A stretch of 47,818 nucleotides of DNA from Clostridiales bacterium (GCA_021201475.1 JAJQEV010000089.1:1-47818), one strand, 5' to 3'; shown: positions 27,786-36,474, counted from the first letter of the stretch. Notes: generated by a model not told the origin, from the letters alone. Made by a program: numbers and translations.

Positions 27786-27793
27786 ATTATAGC
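27786..27793 (-). promoter_or_regulatory. Promoter (-10) of the atp operon
   Basis: On the minus strand TGC followed by TATAAT (27791-27786) is an extended -10. The matching -35 is poor, but the 100 bases upstream (27800-27900) are strongly A/T rich, unlike the rest of the window. That fits an UP element driving a high-output operon. Confidence 0.6.
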
Positions 27794-27933
27794 ACGTTTT
27801 TCAAAAAAGGGTACTCCAATTTTTCATTTTTTAAATTTTTGTTCATTTTTGATTCACTTACCAATATGACATTTTCAAATATCAAGGTACCTAACTTTTT
27901 AACTGTGAAAAACACGCCGTTCTGTCTGGGCGG

Positions 27934-28629
27934 TCAGCCCTCCCCGCCCACGAAGCGGTAGCCCACGCCCCGCACCGTCTTGATGTAGCGGCTGTGTTCC
28001 GGCGTGTCCCCCAGCTTCTGGCGGAGGGTGCGGATGTGGATGTCCAGCGTCCGAGTCTCGGTACCGGCGCTGCTGCCCCAAATCTGCTCCAGCAGTTCCC
28101 GTCGGGGCACCGTGCGACCGGGCCGCTCCATCAGGTAGCGCAGCAGCTCAAATTCCTTAAAGGTCAGCTCCACAGGGACGCCGTCCACCCGCACCTCATG
28201 GCGGCCCGTGTCCACGGTCAGGCCGGGGCAGGTGAGGCAGCTATCCTGCGGCTCCCTGTGGGTGCGCCGCAGGATAGCCCGCACCCGAGCGCACAGCTCC
28301 AGCACGCTGAAGGGCTTTGTGATGTAATCGTCCGCACCGGCGTCCAGCCCGGCGATTTTGTCCGCCTCCATGTCCCTGGCGGTCAGCATAATGACCGGCA
28401 CGTCCCGCAGGGCGGCGTCCGAACGCATCCGCTTCACCGCGCTGACGCCGTCCAGCCCGTCCATCATAATGTCCATCAGCACCAGGTCGGGGCGATCTTC
28501 CTCCATGGCTTCCAGCGCCGTTACCGCGTCCCGGTATTGGAACGTCCGGTAGCTCTGGCTCTCCAGAGCGTAGGCAAGCAGCCGCCGAATGCTCTCGTCG
28601 TCCTCTACGATAAAAATGCGCTCCTGCAT
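27934..28629 (-). CDS. OmpR/PhoB-family response regulator, orphan
   Basis: 231 residues. The receiver domain (1-120) has the acidic pair in FIVEDDES, the phospho-acceptor Asp in LVLMDIMMDGLDG near residue 51 and Lys in YITKPF near residue 101. The winged-helix domain (135-228) ends in the typical RTLRQKLGD and IKTVRGVGYRF. The ATG at 28629 follows GGGAG by 9 bases; an ATG three codons upstream touches that site. No histidine kinase lies beside it. It is divergent from the 2-hydroxyacid dehydrogenase and lies upstream of the atp promoter without an evident terminator between, so some read-through into atp is possible. Confidence 0.93.
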   Translation of the reverse strand: MQERIFIVEDDESIRRLLAYALESQSYRTFQYRDAVTALEAMEEDRPDLVLMDIMMDGLDGVSAVKRMRSDAALRDVPVIMLTARDMEADKIAGLDAGADDYITKPFSVLELCARVRAILRRTHREPQDSCLTCPGLTVDTGRHEVRVDGVPVELTFKEFELLRYLMERPGRTVPRRELLEQIWGSSAGTETRTLDIHIRTLRQKLGDTPEHSRYIKTVRGVGYRFVGGEG

Positions 28630-28771
28630 TGAATCCATCTCCCATCTGCGCCGTGATGACTGCTTCCCATTATAACGATATTTTGCCCCAAACGCTATCC
28701 GCATTTTGCATGAAAATCGGAAACAGGTGCACACTAACGGCATGACCTCATCATCATAGAAGGGACGCGCC

Positions 28772-29758
28772 ATGAAGCTATTTGTTTACAGCTATCGCCA
28801 GCAGGACGAGCAGATGGAATTTGACGCCTTCAGCCGGGAGACGGGCATCGCCTACGCCGCCACACACCTGCCGCCCACGCCGGAAACTGCCGCCCTGGCG
28901 GAGGGGTGCGACGCCGTCACCGTCTTTCTCACCCCTGTGGGGCGGGAGGTGCTGGAGCGCTGGGCCGGGATGGGGGTGGCCTATGTCTGCGCCCGCACCA
29001 TCGGCTACGACTATATCGACCTGGATGCTTGCCGCAGCCTGGGGCTGCGGGTCTGCCACGCCCTGTACCCGCCGGAGGCAGTGGCCAACTACAGCCTGAT
29101 GCTGGCCATGATGCTGCTCCGGCAGGTGCCCTACACCATGCAGAGTATGCGGATGCAGGACTACACCCTCCGGGGCAAGCTGGGCCGGGACCTGTCCAGC
29201 TGCACTCTGGGGGTCGTCGGTACCGGACGCATCGGCTGCACCCTGGCCAGGAACGCCCGCGCCATGGGGGCCGACGTGCTGGGCTTTGACCAGTACCGGA
29301 ACCCGGAGACCGCAGCTTTTTTGCGCTACGTCGGGCTGGAGCAGCTGTTCCGGGGGAGCGACGTAATCTCCCTCCACTGCCCCAGCACCGCCGAGAACTA
29401 CCACCTCGTCAACCAAAAGACCATTGGACGGATGAAAGAGGGAGCCCTCCTCGTCAACACCGCCCGGGGGGATCTGATCGACACCGACGCCCTGATCGAC
29501 GGGCTGGAATCAGGCAGGCTGGGGGGTGCGGCCCTGGATGTGCTGGAGGAGGAGCATGGCCTGTTCTACCAAAACCTCAGCGGGGTACCAATCGCCAACC
29601 GGCGGATGGCTGTCCTCCGCAGCTTCCCCAACGTGATTCTGACCCCTCACATCGCCTTTTACAGCGCGGAGAGTATTCATGCCATGGTGGAGAGTGTGTT
29701 CTCCTTTCTGGCGGAGGCGGAGTTGGGGGACTCCTCCGGCTACGAGGTCAGGTTGTAA
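28772..29758 (+). CDS. D-isomer-specific 2-hydroxyacid dehydrogenase (D-lactate dehydrogenase-like)
   Basis: 328 residues. The Rossmann NAD site GVVGTGRIGCTLA is near residue 148, with catalytic Arg in NTARGDLID near residue 231, Glu in LDVLEEEHG near residue 259 and His in LTPHIAFYS near residue 292. The VLEEEHGLFYQN stretch is typical of the D-LDH/VanH group, which reduces pyruvate to D-lactate, but other 2-oxo acids are possible. GAAGGGA lies 6 bases before the start. It is divergent from the orphan response regulator, with 142 bases between, so that regulator may control it. Nothing nearby suggests a vancomycin-resistance cluster. Confidence 0.9.
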   Translation: MKLFVYSYRQQDEQMEFDAFSRETGIAYAATHLPPTPETAALAEGCDAVTVFLTPVGREVLERWAGMGVAYVCARTIGYDYIDLDACRSLGLRVCHALYPPEAVANYSLMLAMMLLRQVPYTMQSMRMQDYTLRGKLGRDLSSCTLGVVGTGRIGCTLARNARAMGADVLGFDQYRNPETAAFLRYVGLEQLFRGSDVISLHCPSTAENYHLVNQKTIGRMKEGALLVNTARGDLIDTDALIDGLESGRLGGAALDVLEEEHGLFYQNLSGVPIANRRMAVLRSFPNVILTPHIAFYSAESIHAMVESVFSFLAEAELGDSSGYEVRL

Positions 29759-29830
29759 AATGCGATGTCATCACCTTAAAATGCAATCTATCCAGGGGTG
29801 AGGAAACTGACATAGCAGTACAGTTCAGTT

Positions 29831-29924
29831 CAGATGTCCACGATCAAAGGACAACAAAATTGCCGCCCGTCCCGCCGTAAGGCGGGGGACGTGGGCGGCA
29901 ATCGTACCCAGCCGCCATGGACGG
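29831..29924 (+). repeat. Dispersed palindromic intergenic repeat, copy 2
   Basis: This is the second copy of the element at 1-92, in the opposite orientation. It starts CAGATGT, has ACAAAATTGC, a CCCGCC/GGCGGG hairpin, then GGCAATCGTACCCAGCC and a GCCGCCATGG palindrome. It lies just after the 2-hydroxyacid dehydrogenase gene at the start of a 530-base gene-free stretch (29759-30288). Confidence 0.75.
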
Positions 29925-30013
29925 CAGTCTCAGCAGGTATCAAGCCACATCGTCTGTTGCCTGCGCTGCCACGGAGCGTCAGAGACAAGGCGAAGTCGGC
30001 AGTGGGATAAGAG

Positions 30014-30120
30014 GAGGGTTCTTAGGGGGGAGTGAGGCCCCGAAGCTCCCCCCTGAGCCGCCCTCTTTTGCTACTTTTCTCGGCGGAGCGAGAAAAGTAG
30101 GCCATGCCCTGGCAAGGGCA
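30014..30120. other. Cluster of three consecutive hairpins in a 530-base intergenic region
   Basis: Three stem-loops follow one another: an outer GAGGG/CCCTC with inner AGGGGGGAG/CTCCCCCCT (30014-30065), CTACTTTTCTC/GAGAAAAGTAG (30071-30100), and TGCCCT/AGGGCA (30105-30120). They lie between the D-LDH-like gene and the end of the butyryl-CoA gene cluster, which run towards each other. They could act as a terminator zone or be a multi-hairpin repeat element. The short open frames across this stretch look like composition artefacts. Between 30121 and 30241 I see only an A/T-rich GGAAAAA/TTTTTCC inverted repeat (about 30173-30190). Confidence 0.6.
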
Positions 30121-30241
30121 AACGCTTTATTTTTTATGGTATCCATATCAAAGGAATGAATGGCCCCTGTCAGGAAAAAACGTTTTTCCTTTATCCATCC
30201 TGGTCTAAAGAGGAACCAATAGCCAAGCGGCCAGGGGCAAC

Positions 30242-30276
30242 CACTAATCACTAACCACTAGCTACTAGCCACTAGC
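30242..30276. repeat. Tandem 7-bp repeat, five units
   Basis: Five contiguous heptamers read CACTAAT, CACTAAC, CACTAGC, TACTAGC and CACTAGC, 12 bases after the acyl-CoA dehydrogenase stop codon on its downstream side. The units differ at one or two positions. No spacer structure is present, so it is a micro/minisatellite, not a CRISPR. Confidence 0.85.
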
Positions 30277-30288
30277 AGCTCCGCGCCC

Positions 30289-31428
30289 TTACTGCACTCC
30301 CATGGCCCGGGAAATGACGATTTTCTGGGCCTCCGAGGTGCCCTCGTAAATCTCAGTCACCTTGGCGTCCCGCATCATCCGCTCGATGGGATAGGCCCGG
30401 GTGTAGCCGTAGCCGCCGAAGAGCTGGAGGCAGGCCCGGGTCACCTCATTGGCGTTCTCTGAGGCGAACAGCTTCGCCATGGCCGCCTCCTTGCCGAAGG
30501 GCTTGCCCCCGTCCCGCAGGGCGGCGGCTCGCCAGGCCATCAGCCGGGCGGCGTCCGTTTTCGTCTGGAGGGAGGCCAGCACGAACTGGGTGTTCTGGAA
30601 CTGGGAGATGCGTTTGCCAAACTGCACCCGCTGGCCGACGTACTCCTTCGTCTGGTCAATGGCCCCCTGGGCGATGCCTACGGACTGGGTGGCGATGCCG
30701 ATGCGGCCACAGTCCAGCCCGGACAGGGCGATTTTCATGCCCTCGCCCTCCCGGCCCAGCCGGTCGCTGGCGGGCACCCGGCAGTCCTGCAAAATCACCT
30801 CGCAGGTGGCGCTGGCGTGGAGGCCCATCTTCTCCTCCGGCGGGCCTACGGTGAGGCCGGGATTGTCGGCACTAACTAAGAAGGCGGTGATGCCCTTCGT
30901 CCCCTTTGTGCGGTCAGTGGAGGCCAGGATGATGTAAAGCCCCGCGTGGCCCGCGTTGGTGATGAAGGTCTTGCTGCCGTTCAGGACATAGTCCTCCCCC
31001 TCCCGGACGGCCATGGTGCTGACGGTGGCGGCGTCAGTGCCCGCGTCCGGCTCCGTCAGGGCGAAGGAGCACAGGGTGTCCCGGTTCATCCGGGGGAGCC
31101 ACTGGGCCTTCTGCTCCGCCGAGCCGAACCGGTTCAGCAGGTACATACACAGCCCCCCGTGGACGGAGGTGATGACCGCCGTGGAGGCGCAGCACTTGGC
31201 CAGCTCCTCCAACATCAGAACGTAGCTCACCGTGTCCCCCCCGGCGCCGCCGTACTCTCTGGGGCAGCAGATGCCGAAGAAGCCGTAGCGGAACAGCTTG
31301 TCCACCGTCTCCTGGGGGAAGCGGCTGTCCCTGTCGATCTCCGCTGCGATGGGGGCCACCTCGTTCTGGGCGAAGTCACGGGCCAGCTTCTGCACCAGCT
31401 GCTGCTGAGGTGTCAGGTCAAACAACAA
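30289..31428 (-). CDS. bcd: Short-chain acyl-CoA dehydrogenase (butyryl-CoA dehydrogenase-like)
   Basis: 379 residues, the exact size class of butyryl-CoA dehydrogenases. It reduces crotonyl-CoA to butyryl-CoA, or the reverse, with FAD. Visible motifs are CSFALTEPDAGTDA near residue 122 (FAD site), the FGKRISQFQ segment, QLFGGYGYTRAYP near residue 340, and the catalytic Glu in IYEGTSEAQK near residue 365. GGAGG 8 bases upstream selects a TTG start at 31428, overlapping the hbd stop by 11 bases. An ATG 23 codons earlier would lie inside hbd. It is the last gene of the thiolase-hbd-bcd cluster. No etfB-etfA follows, although such enzymes need electron-transfer flavoprotein. Confidence 0.9.
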   Translation of the reverse strand: MLFDLTPQQQLVQKLARDFAQNEVAPIAAEIDRDSRFPQETVDKLFRYGFFGICCPREYGGAGGDTVSYVLMLEELAKCCASTAVITSVHGGLCMYLLNRFGSAEQKAQWLPRMNRDTLCSFALTEPDAGTDAATVSTMAVREGEDYVLNGSKTFITNAGHAGLYIILASTDRTKGTKGITAFLVSADNPGLTVGPPEEKMGLHASATCEVILQDCRVPASDRLGREGEGMKIALSGLDCGRIGIATQSVGIAQGAIDQTKEYVGQRVQFGKRISQFQNTQFVLASLQTKTDAARLMAWRAAALRDGGKPFGKEAAMAKLFASENANEVTRACLQLFGGYGYTRAYPIERMMRDAKVTEIYEGTSEAQKIVISRAMGVQ

Positions 31429-32281
31429 CTTTCTTGCCTCCCTCGTAGCGGTAGAAGCCGCGGCCGACCTTCTTGCCCAGCCAGCCTGCGTCCACATAGT
31501 TCTGGAGCAGGGGGCAGGGATGATACTTCTCCTGGCCGAAGCCCTCGTAAATCACCTGCTGGATGGACAGCACCGTGTCCAGCCCGATGAGGTCTGCCGT
31601 CTCCAGCGGCCCCATGGGGTGGTTCATGCCGTAGCGCATCACGTTGTCAATGCCCTCCACCGTGGCGGTGCCGTCGTACAGGCACCAGATGGCCTCATTG
31701 ATGAGGGCCTGCAGCACCCGGTTGGAGACGAAGCCGGGCACGTCCCGCACCTCCACGGCCACCTTGCCCAGTTCCCTGGCCAGGATGGTGACCTGCTTCA
31801 TGGTGTCCTTGCTGGTGGCAAGGCCGGGGATGATTTCCACCAGCTTCATCACAGGGACCGGATTCATAAAGTGCATCCCCACCACCTTCTCCGGCCGATG
31901 GGTGTAGGAGGCCAGCCGGGTGATGGGCAGGGAGGAGGTGTTGCTGGCGAAGATGCAGCTGCCCTGGCAGATGCCGTCCAGTTCCTTCAGCACGGAGCCT
32001 TTCAGCCCCTCGTCCTCCGCCAGGGCCTCAAACACCATGTCGCACCGCTCCGCGTCCCGGAGGCTGTGGGAGGCGTGTACGTCCTTCAGCACATGGGCCA
32101 CGCTCTCCTCCGTCCGGCGGCCCTTGGCCACCGCCCGTTTCAGCCGCTCGGCAATGTTGCGGATGCCCTGCTCCGGGGCGGTATGATCCAGATTGTTCAG
32201 CAGGGTGATGTGCCCGGCTTCCGCCATCACCTGGGCGATGCCCTGGCCCATCTGTCCTGCGCCGATCACCATGATTCTCAT
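31418..32281 (-). CDS. hbd: 3-hydroxybutyryl-CoA dehydrogenase
   Basis: 287 residues. The N-terminal NAD-binding domain starts at once with MVIGAGQMGQGIAQ. ASNTSSLPIT near residue 115 and GMHFMNPVPVMKLVEII near residue 137 (catalytic His-Glu region) are diagnostic, and the C-terminal domain has DVPGFVSNR and NHPMGPLETADLIGLD. It reduces acetoacetyl-CoA to 3-hydroxybutyryl-CoA. AGGAG lies 8 bases before the ATG. It is 45 bases after the thiolase gene and overlaps bcd. Confidence 0.95.
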   Translation of the reverse strand: MRIMVIGAGQMGQGIAQVMAEAGHITLLNNLDHTAPEQGIRNIAERLKRAVAKGRRTEESVAHVLKDVHASHSLRDAERCDMVFEALAEDEGLKGSVLKELDGICQGSCIFASNTSSLPITRLASYTHRPEKVVGMHFMNPVPVMKLVEIIPGLATSKDTMKQVTILARELGKVAVEVRDVPGFVSNRVLQALINEAIWCLYDGTATVEGIDNVMRYGMNHPMGPLETADLIGLDTVLSIQQVIYEGFGQEKYHPCPLLQNYVDAGWLGKKVGRGFYRYEGGKKVVV

Positions 32282-32326
32282 AGTCCGTTCTCCTGTTTTA
32301 TCTGGTGGTTTCTCTGATATAGTTTG

Positions 32327-33520
32327 TTATTCTACAGTGATCCAGACGGCGTCGCCCTGGCCCATGCCGGAGCAGATGGCGCACACGCCGCTGCGCTGGC
32401 CCCGGCGCTTCAGTTCCCAAATCATGGTCATCAGGACTCTGGCCCCCGTGGCGCCGATGGGGTGGCCCACCGCCACGGCGCCGCCGTTGACGTTCACCTT
32501 GGCGTCCATCTCCTCCCAGCTCATGCCCAGGATCTTCAGGCCGCTGACCAGGGGGACGGCGGCGAAGGCCTCGTTGATTTCCATCACGTCAAAGTCCTTC
32601 AGGGTCAGGCCGTACTTATCCATCAATGCCTGAATGGACAGGCCCGGCACCGTGGAGATATAGCGGGACTCCCGGGACACCTGGGCGTAGCCCCGGATGG
32701 TGGCCAGCACCGGCACACCCAGCGCCTCGGCATGGCTCCGACTCATCACCACCACGGCGGAAGCGCCGTCATTGGTGCCGGGGGCGTTGCCTGCGGTGAT
32801 GGCCCCGTCGGGGACAAACAGGGGTTTCAGCTTCGCCAGGCCCTCCATAGTGGTGCCGGGGCGGGGGGCCTCGTCCTTGGAGACGGTAATGGTGGCCTTC
32901 CGCTGCTTGACCTCCACGGGGAAGCGCTCGTCGTCAAAGGCGCCCTTTTCCTCGCCTTCGGCCCACTTCTGCTGGCTGCGGACGGCCCAGCGATCCATCT
33001 CCTCCCGGGTGACGCCGTACTCCGTGGCCACCTGGCCGCCGATGACCGCCATGTGGACGTCATTCTCCGGGCACCACAGCCCGTCCTTCACCATGGAATC
33101 CACCATCTTGCCGTCGAACATCCGCTGGCCCCAGCGGGCGCTGGGCAGCAGATAAGGCGCATTGGACATGGACTCCATGCCCCCCGCCACGATGGTGTTG
33201 GCGTCTCCGGCCTTGATGATCTGGGCGGCCAGTTCCACCGCCTTCAATGCGCTGCCGCACACCTTGTTGATGGTGAAGGAGGGGACGTTGTGAGGGATAC
33301 CTCCCTTGACGGCCGCCTGCCGGGCGGGTACCTGCCCCACCCCTGCGGGCACCACAATGCCCATGATGGCCTCGTCTACCATGTCGCCGGTGATATGGGC
33401 CCGGGAAAGAGCCTCTTTGATGGCCATGCCGCCCAGTTCCGGGGCCTGATAACCTGCCAATACGCCGCCGAACTTGCCGAACGGCGTCCGCGCTGCGCTT
33501 ACAATTACGATTTCTTCCAT
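32327..33520 (-). CDS. thlA: Acetyl-CoA acetyltransferase (thiolase)
   Basis: 397 residues, the usual thiolase length. It condenses two acetyl-CoA to acetoacetyl-CoA, the entry step of butyrate formation. The acyl-enzyme Cys is in NKVCGSALKA near residue 90, His in NGGAVAVGHPIGATGAR near residue 352, and the second Cys in CAICSGMGQG near residue 380. GGAGG lies 5 bases before the ATG. It is the first gene of the operon, with promoter at 33592-33620. The middle of the pathway (crotonase) is not encoded here. Confidence 0.95.
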   Translation of the reverse strand: MEEIVIVSAARTPFGKFGGVLAGYQAPELGGMAIKEALSRAHITGDMVDEAIMGIVVPAGVGQVPARQAAVKGGIPHNVPSFTINKVCGSALKAVELAAQIIKAGDANTIVAGGMESMSNAPYLLPSARWGQRMFDGKMVDSMVKDGLWCPENDVHMAVIGGQVATEYGVTREEMDRWAVRSQQKWAEGEEKGAFDDERFPVEVKQRKATITVSKDEAPRPGTTMEGLAKLKPLFVPDGAITAGNAPGTNDGASAVVVMSRSHAEALGVPVLATIRGYAQVSRESRYISTVPGLSIQALMDKYGLTLKDFDVMEINEAFAAVPLVSGLKILGMSWEEMDAKVNVNGGAVAVGHPIGATGARVLMTMIWELKRRGQRSGVCAICSGMGQGDAVWITVE

Positions 33521-33591
33521 ACTGCCCTCCAGGTAAATGGTTCGCTGCGGTTCGTATCCTCCTGCAGCGTCCCATTCTAGTTTTCTTCTCT

Positions 33592-33620
33592 AGATTACAT
33601 TGTCTTGTTCCGTTTGTCAA
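33592..33620 (-). promoter_or_regulatory. Promoter of the thiolase-hbd-bcd operon
   Basis: On the minus strand a consensus TTGACA (33620-33615), a 17-base spacer and TAATCT (33597-33592). Confidence 0.75.
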
Positions 33621-33650
33621 GGGCGAATTGCCGTTTTTTCCGGCCGGGCC

Positions 33651-36365
33651 TCAGTCCTCCGCAGTGGCCTCCTCCGTGGCCCCGTCCGGTTGGGCGCTGT
33701 CGGCGGCTTCGCCGCCGGAATCGCCCTGGTCTGTGTCGCCGCTGTCAGACCCGGTGGAACCGGAGGACTCCGCTGTGCCGGAGGACTCGGTGGACGTGTC
33801 GCCCTCGGTGGTTCCGCCGGAACTTTCCGTGGCGCTGCTCTGAGTGCTGTCGACGGAATCAGTGCTGTCAGAACTATTGGAGCGGTTAGAGTTGCTGGAG
33901 TTCTTCTTGCTGTCGGAGGACTTCTCCCCCGCGCAAATGCCCTCCGCCTGGTACTCCTCCACGGTTTTCAGGCTCTCCTTGATGTTGGCCTGGGCCGCCG
34001 CACCTGTCCGGGTGTAGTCCAGCGCCACTACCTTTTCCGTGGACGTGCAATTGCTGCCCGCGATTTTCCCGCTGGACTTGCAAATGGTCAGATAGGTGTG
34101 TACCGTGCAGACAGTGGAGGGCTCGTCCCCCTTGACGTAGGTGCCGGTGGCCACACAGCCCGCCTCCCGGCAGGCGTCTGTGGGTATCCCGCCGGAGGCG
34201 GTGCAGTACTCCGCCGTCACCGTCTCCACATCGTAGGTCATCTCCTCCGGCACCTTCTGCTTGCAAATCAGGGACATGATTTCCTGCCAGATCTCGGTGG
34301 AGGGGTTGCCGGAATAGCTGATCTTCTCCTGACTGTCGTAGCCGCTCCAGACGGCGGCAGTGTAGTCGCTGCTGTAGCCGCAGAACCACCGGTCATAGTC
34401 GTTGGTGGTGGTGCCGGTCTTGCCTGCCACATCCACGCCGCTGATGTTGGCGACGCCATAGGCGGTGCCGTCCGGGTCTTCAATCACGGCCCGAAGCATC
34501 TCCGTGATATAGTAGCAGGTGCTCTCGCTGAGGACGGCGCTGGCGGAGGCGGTGCCGCTGACGGTGACGACGCCGTCTGCGTCCACGTCCGCCGTGTAGC
34601 CGTCAGTGGCCAGGATGATGTGTCCCTGGGCGTCCAGCACCACGGTGTAGAGGTAGGGGGAGGTATAGCTGCCGCCCCTGGGGAAGGTGGCGTAGGCCGC
34701 CGCCATCTCATAGGTGGACACGCCTCTGGTCTGGCCGCCCAGGGCCAGGGGGGCGTAGTCAAGGTCTTCCTCCTCCAGGCTGGTGATGCCGAAGCGTTCC
34801 GTCAGGTAGTCATAGGCTGTCTGAATCCCCTCTTTGTCCAGCACCTTCACTGCCAGAGTGTTCAGCGACTCCACCATGCCGTCCCACACCGTGGTCAGGC
34901 CCCGGTAGTACCCTTCCGAGTTGGAGGGCCAGAGCTTGTCGTTGGAGTCTACCTTAAAGGGGGAGTCGTCCACCACGGAATAGGGGGTGATCAGGCCCTC
35001 CTCCAGCGCAGGGGCGTAGACCGACAGGGGCTTGATGGAGGAGCCGCTGGGCCGTTTGGTGTCCGTGGCGCAGTTCCAGATGCGGTTGCCCTCCTTCTCC
35101 CCCACGCCGCCGGCCAGGGCCACCACTGCACCGGTGTCGTTGTCCACAATGGTGATGGCGGACAGCAGCTCCTGTCCACTGGCGGAGTTATAGTCGGCGA
35201 AATAGCTCTCATCCTCGTAGATAGTGTCCACGGCGCTCTGCACGTCCGGGTTCAGGCAGCTGTAAATTTGCAGGCCGCCGGAATAGAGCAGGTTAGTGGC
35301 CGTCTGACTGTCATAGCCGTAGGTTTCCTCCAGGTCGGCGATGACCTGCTCCACCACGGCGTCCGTGTACCAGCTATAGGTATCATCGGGGGAGGACGTG
35401 GTGGTGCTACTGGAGGAGGTGCTGTTCAGCGCCACCTCGATTTGATCCAGCGTTTCGTCATAGACGTAGGTGACGGTGCCGTCCTCGTCCGTCTCTGTCA
35501 GGAATACCAGATTGCCTTCCTCGTCCGTTTCAGTGACGAAGCCCAGCTCGATCAGGGCTTCGTTGGCCGCTTCCTCTGTGATCATCTCCTGATCCAGCAT
35601 CTGACTGATGACGATTCTTGCCCGGTCATGGTTCTTCTCCGGCCGGGTGTAGGGGTCATAGAGGGAGGGGTTGTTGGTGATGGAGATCAGGGAGGCGCAC
35701 TCCGCCAGGCTCAACTCACTGAGTTCCTTGCCAAAATAGGTCTCCGCTGCCGTTACTACGCCGTAGCAGCCGTGACCCAGATAAATTTCATTCAGGTACC
35801 ACTCCATGGTCTCCTCCTTGGAGTGGGTGCTGTCAAACTCCAACGCCTCGAAGATCTCCAGAACCTTCCGCTTCACCGTCACCTCGTCCTGCTGGGTCAG
35901 GTTCTTGATGAGCTGCTGAGTGATGGTGCTGCCCCCCTGGACGTCCTGCCCGGTGAACATATAAACCACGGCCGCCGCTGTGCGCACCCAGTCCACGCCG
36001 TGATGCGTCCAGAACCGCTTGTCCTCAATGGCCACCGTGGCGTTGACCAGCATTTCGGGGATGTCCTCATACGACACCCACACCCGATTCTCCGTCGCAT
36101 ACAGCGTTTGCAGGGTCTGATAGCTTTCCGTGTCTTCATCGTAGTAGTAAATGCTGGAGGAGAGGTCCGTGTCACTGGCCACCAGGTCAAGGCTGGAGCT
36201 TTCCACCTGGGGCAAAATCACGTCCTGAATATAGCTGGCCGCATAGCAGGCCAGCATCCCGACGGTCAGCATCCCCACCAGCAGCAGCGTTCCAAGGACG
36301 ATAAAAAACCATTTCAGGAACGCCTTGACCACGTGGCCCGCGCTCCGCTTATTTGTATACGCCAA
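33651..36365 (-). CDS. Class A penicillin-binding protein (PBP1A-like)
   Basis: 904 residues. A short cytoplasmic tail and one membrane anchor (about 15-45) are followed by a GT51 glycosyltransferase domain with EDKRFWTHHGVDW, GGSTITQQLIKN and EWYLNEIYLGHG. The transpeptidase domain follows with SGSSIKPL (catalytic Ser-x-x-Lys), SLN and KTGTT. It builds and cross-links peptidoglycan outside the membrane. After the catalytic domain come a Cys-containing stretch and a tail of about 90 residues made almost only of Ser, Thr, Gly, Asp and Glu, probably a disordered wall-spanning region. The start is TTG at 36365, 9 bases after AGGAGG; the ATG twelve codons upstream precedes that site. The long open frame on the opposite strand is an artefact. 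Confidence 0.93.
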   Translation of the reverse strand: MAYTNKRSAGHVVKAFLKWFFIVLGTLLLVGMLTVGMLACYAASYIQDVILPQVESSSLDLVASDTDLSSSIYYYDEDTESYQTLQTLYATENRVWVSYEDIPEMLVNATVAIEDKRFWTHHGVDWVRTAAAVVYMFTGQDVQGGSTITQQLIKNLTQQDEVTVKRKVLEIFEALEFDSTHSKEETMEWYLNEIYLGHGCYGVVTAAETYFGKELSELSLAECASLISITNNPSLYDPYTRPEKNHDRARIVISQMLDQEMITEEAANEALIELGFVTETDEEGNLVFLTETDEDGTVTYVYDETLDQIEVALNSTSSSSTTTSSPDDTYSWYTDAVVEQVIADLEETYGYDSQTATNLLYSGGLQIYSCLNPDVQSAVDTIYEDESYFADYNSASGQELLSAITIVDNDTGAVVALAGGVGEKEGNRIWNCATDTKRPSGSSIKPLSVYAPALEEGLITPYSVVDDSPFKVDSNDKLWPSNSEGYYRGLTTVWDGMVESLNTLAVKVLDKEGIQTAYDYLTERFGITSLEEEDLDYAPLALGGQTRGVSTYEMAAAYATFPRGGSYTSPYLYTVVLDAQGHIILATDGYTADVDADGVVTVSGTASASAVLSESTCYYITEMLRAVIEDPDGTAYGVANISGVDVAGKTGTTTNDYDRWFCGYSSDYTAAVWSGYDSQEKISYSGNPSTEIWQEIMSLICKQKVPEEMTYDVETVTAEYCTASGGIPTDACREAGCVATGTYVKGDEPSTVCTVHTYLTICKSSGKIAGSNCTSTEKVVALDYTRTGAAAQANIKESLKTVEEYQAEGICAGEKSSDSKKNSSNSNRSNSSDSTDSVDSTQSSATESSGGTTEGDTSTESSGTAESSGSTGSDSGDTDQGDSGGEAADSAQPDGATEEATAED

Positions 36366-36445
36366 TCTGCTGTACCTCCTGAAAAACAATATATGATGCA
36401 AACGGGAGCTCCGCCTGCCCCGGCAGATGCAGCCGTCTTTCGCCT

Positions 36446-36474
36446 ATTATACCACGGCTGTCAATTCCTTACAA
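36446..36474 (-). promoter_or_regulatory. Promoter of the PBP gene
   Basis: On the minus strand TTGTAA (36474-36469), a 17-base spacer and TATAAT (36451-36446). A closer TTGACA is only 7 bases from the -10 and cannot pair with it. Confidence 0.7.

Noticed and set aside
28772-29758. vanH of a glycopeptide-resistance cluster
   Set aside because: The protein resembles the D-LDH/VanH group, but no D-Ala-D-Lac ligase or vanX is near and the adjacent regulator has no VanS partner.
29917-30251. Short open frames on both strands
   Set aside because: They overlap the hairpin cluster, lack ribosome-binding sites, and read as repetitive Gly/Ser/Pro translations of palindromes.
30242-30276. Possible CRISPR array
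   Set aside because: Units are 7 bases and contiguous, with no spacers and no cas genes nearby.
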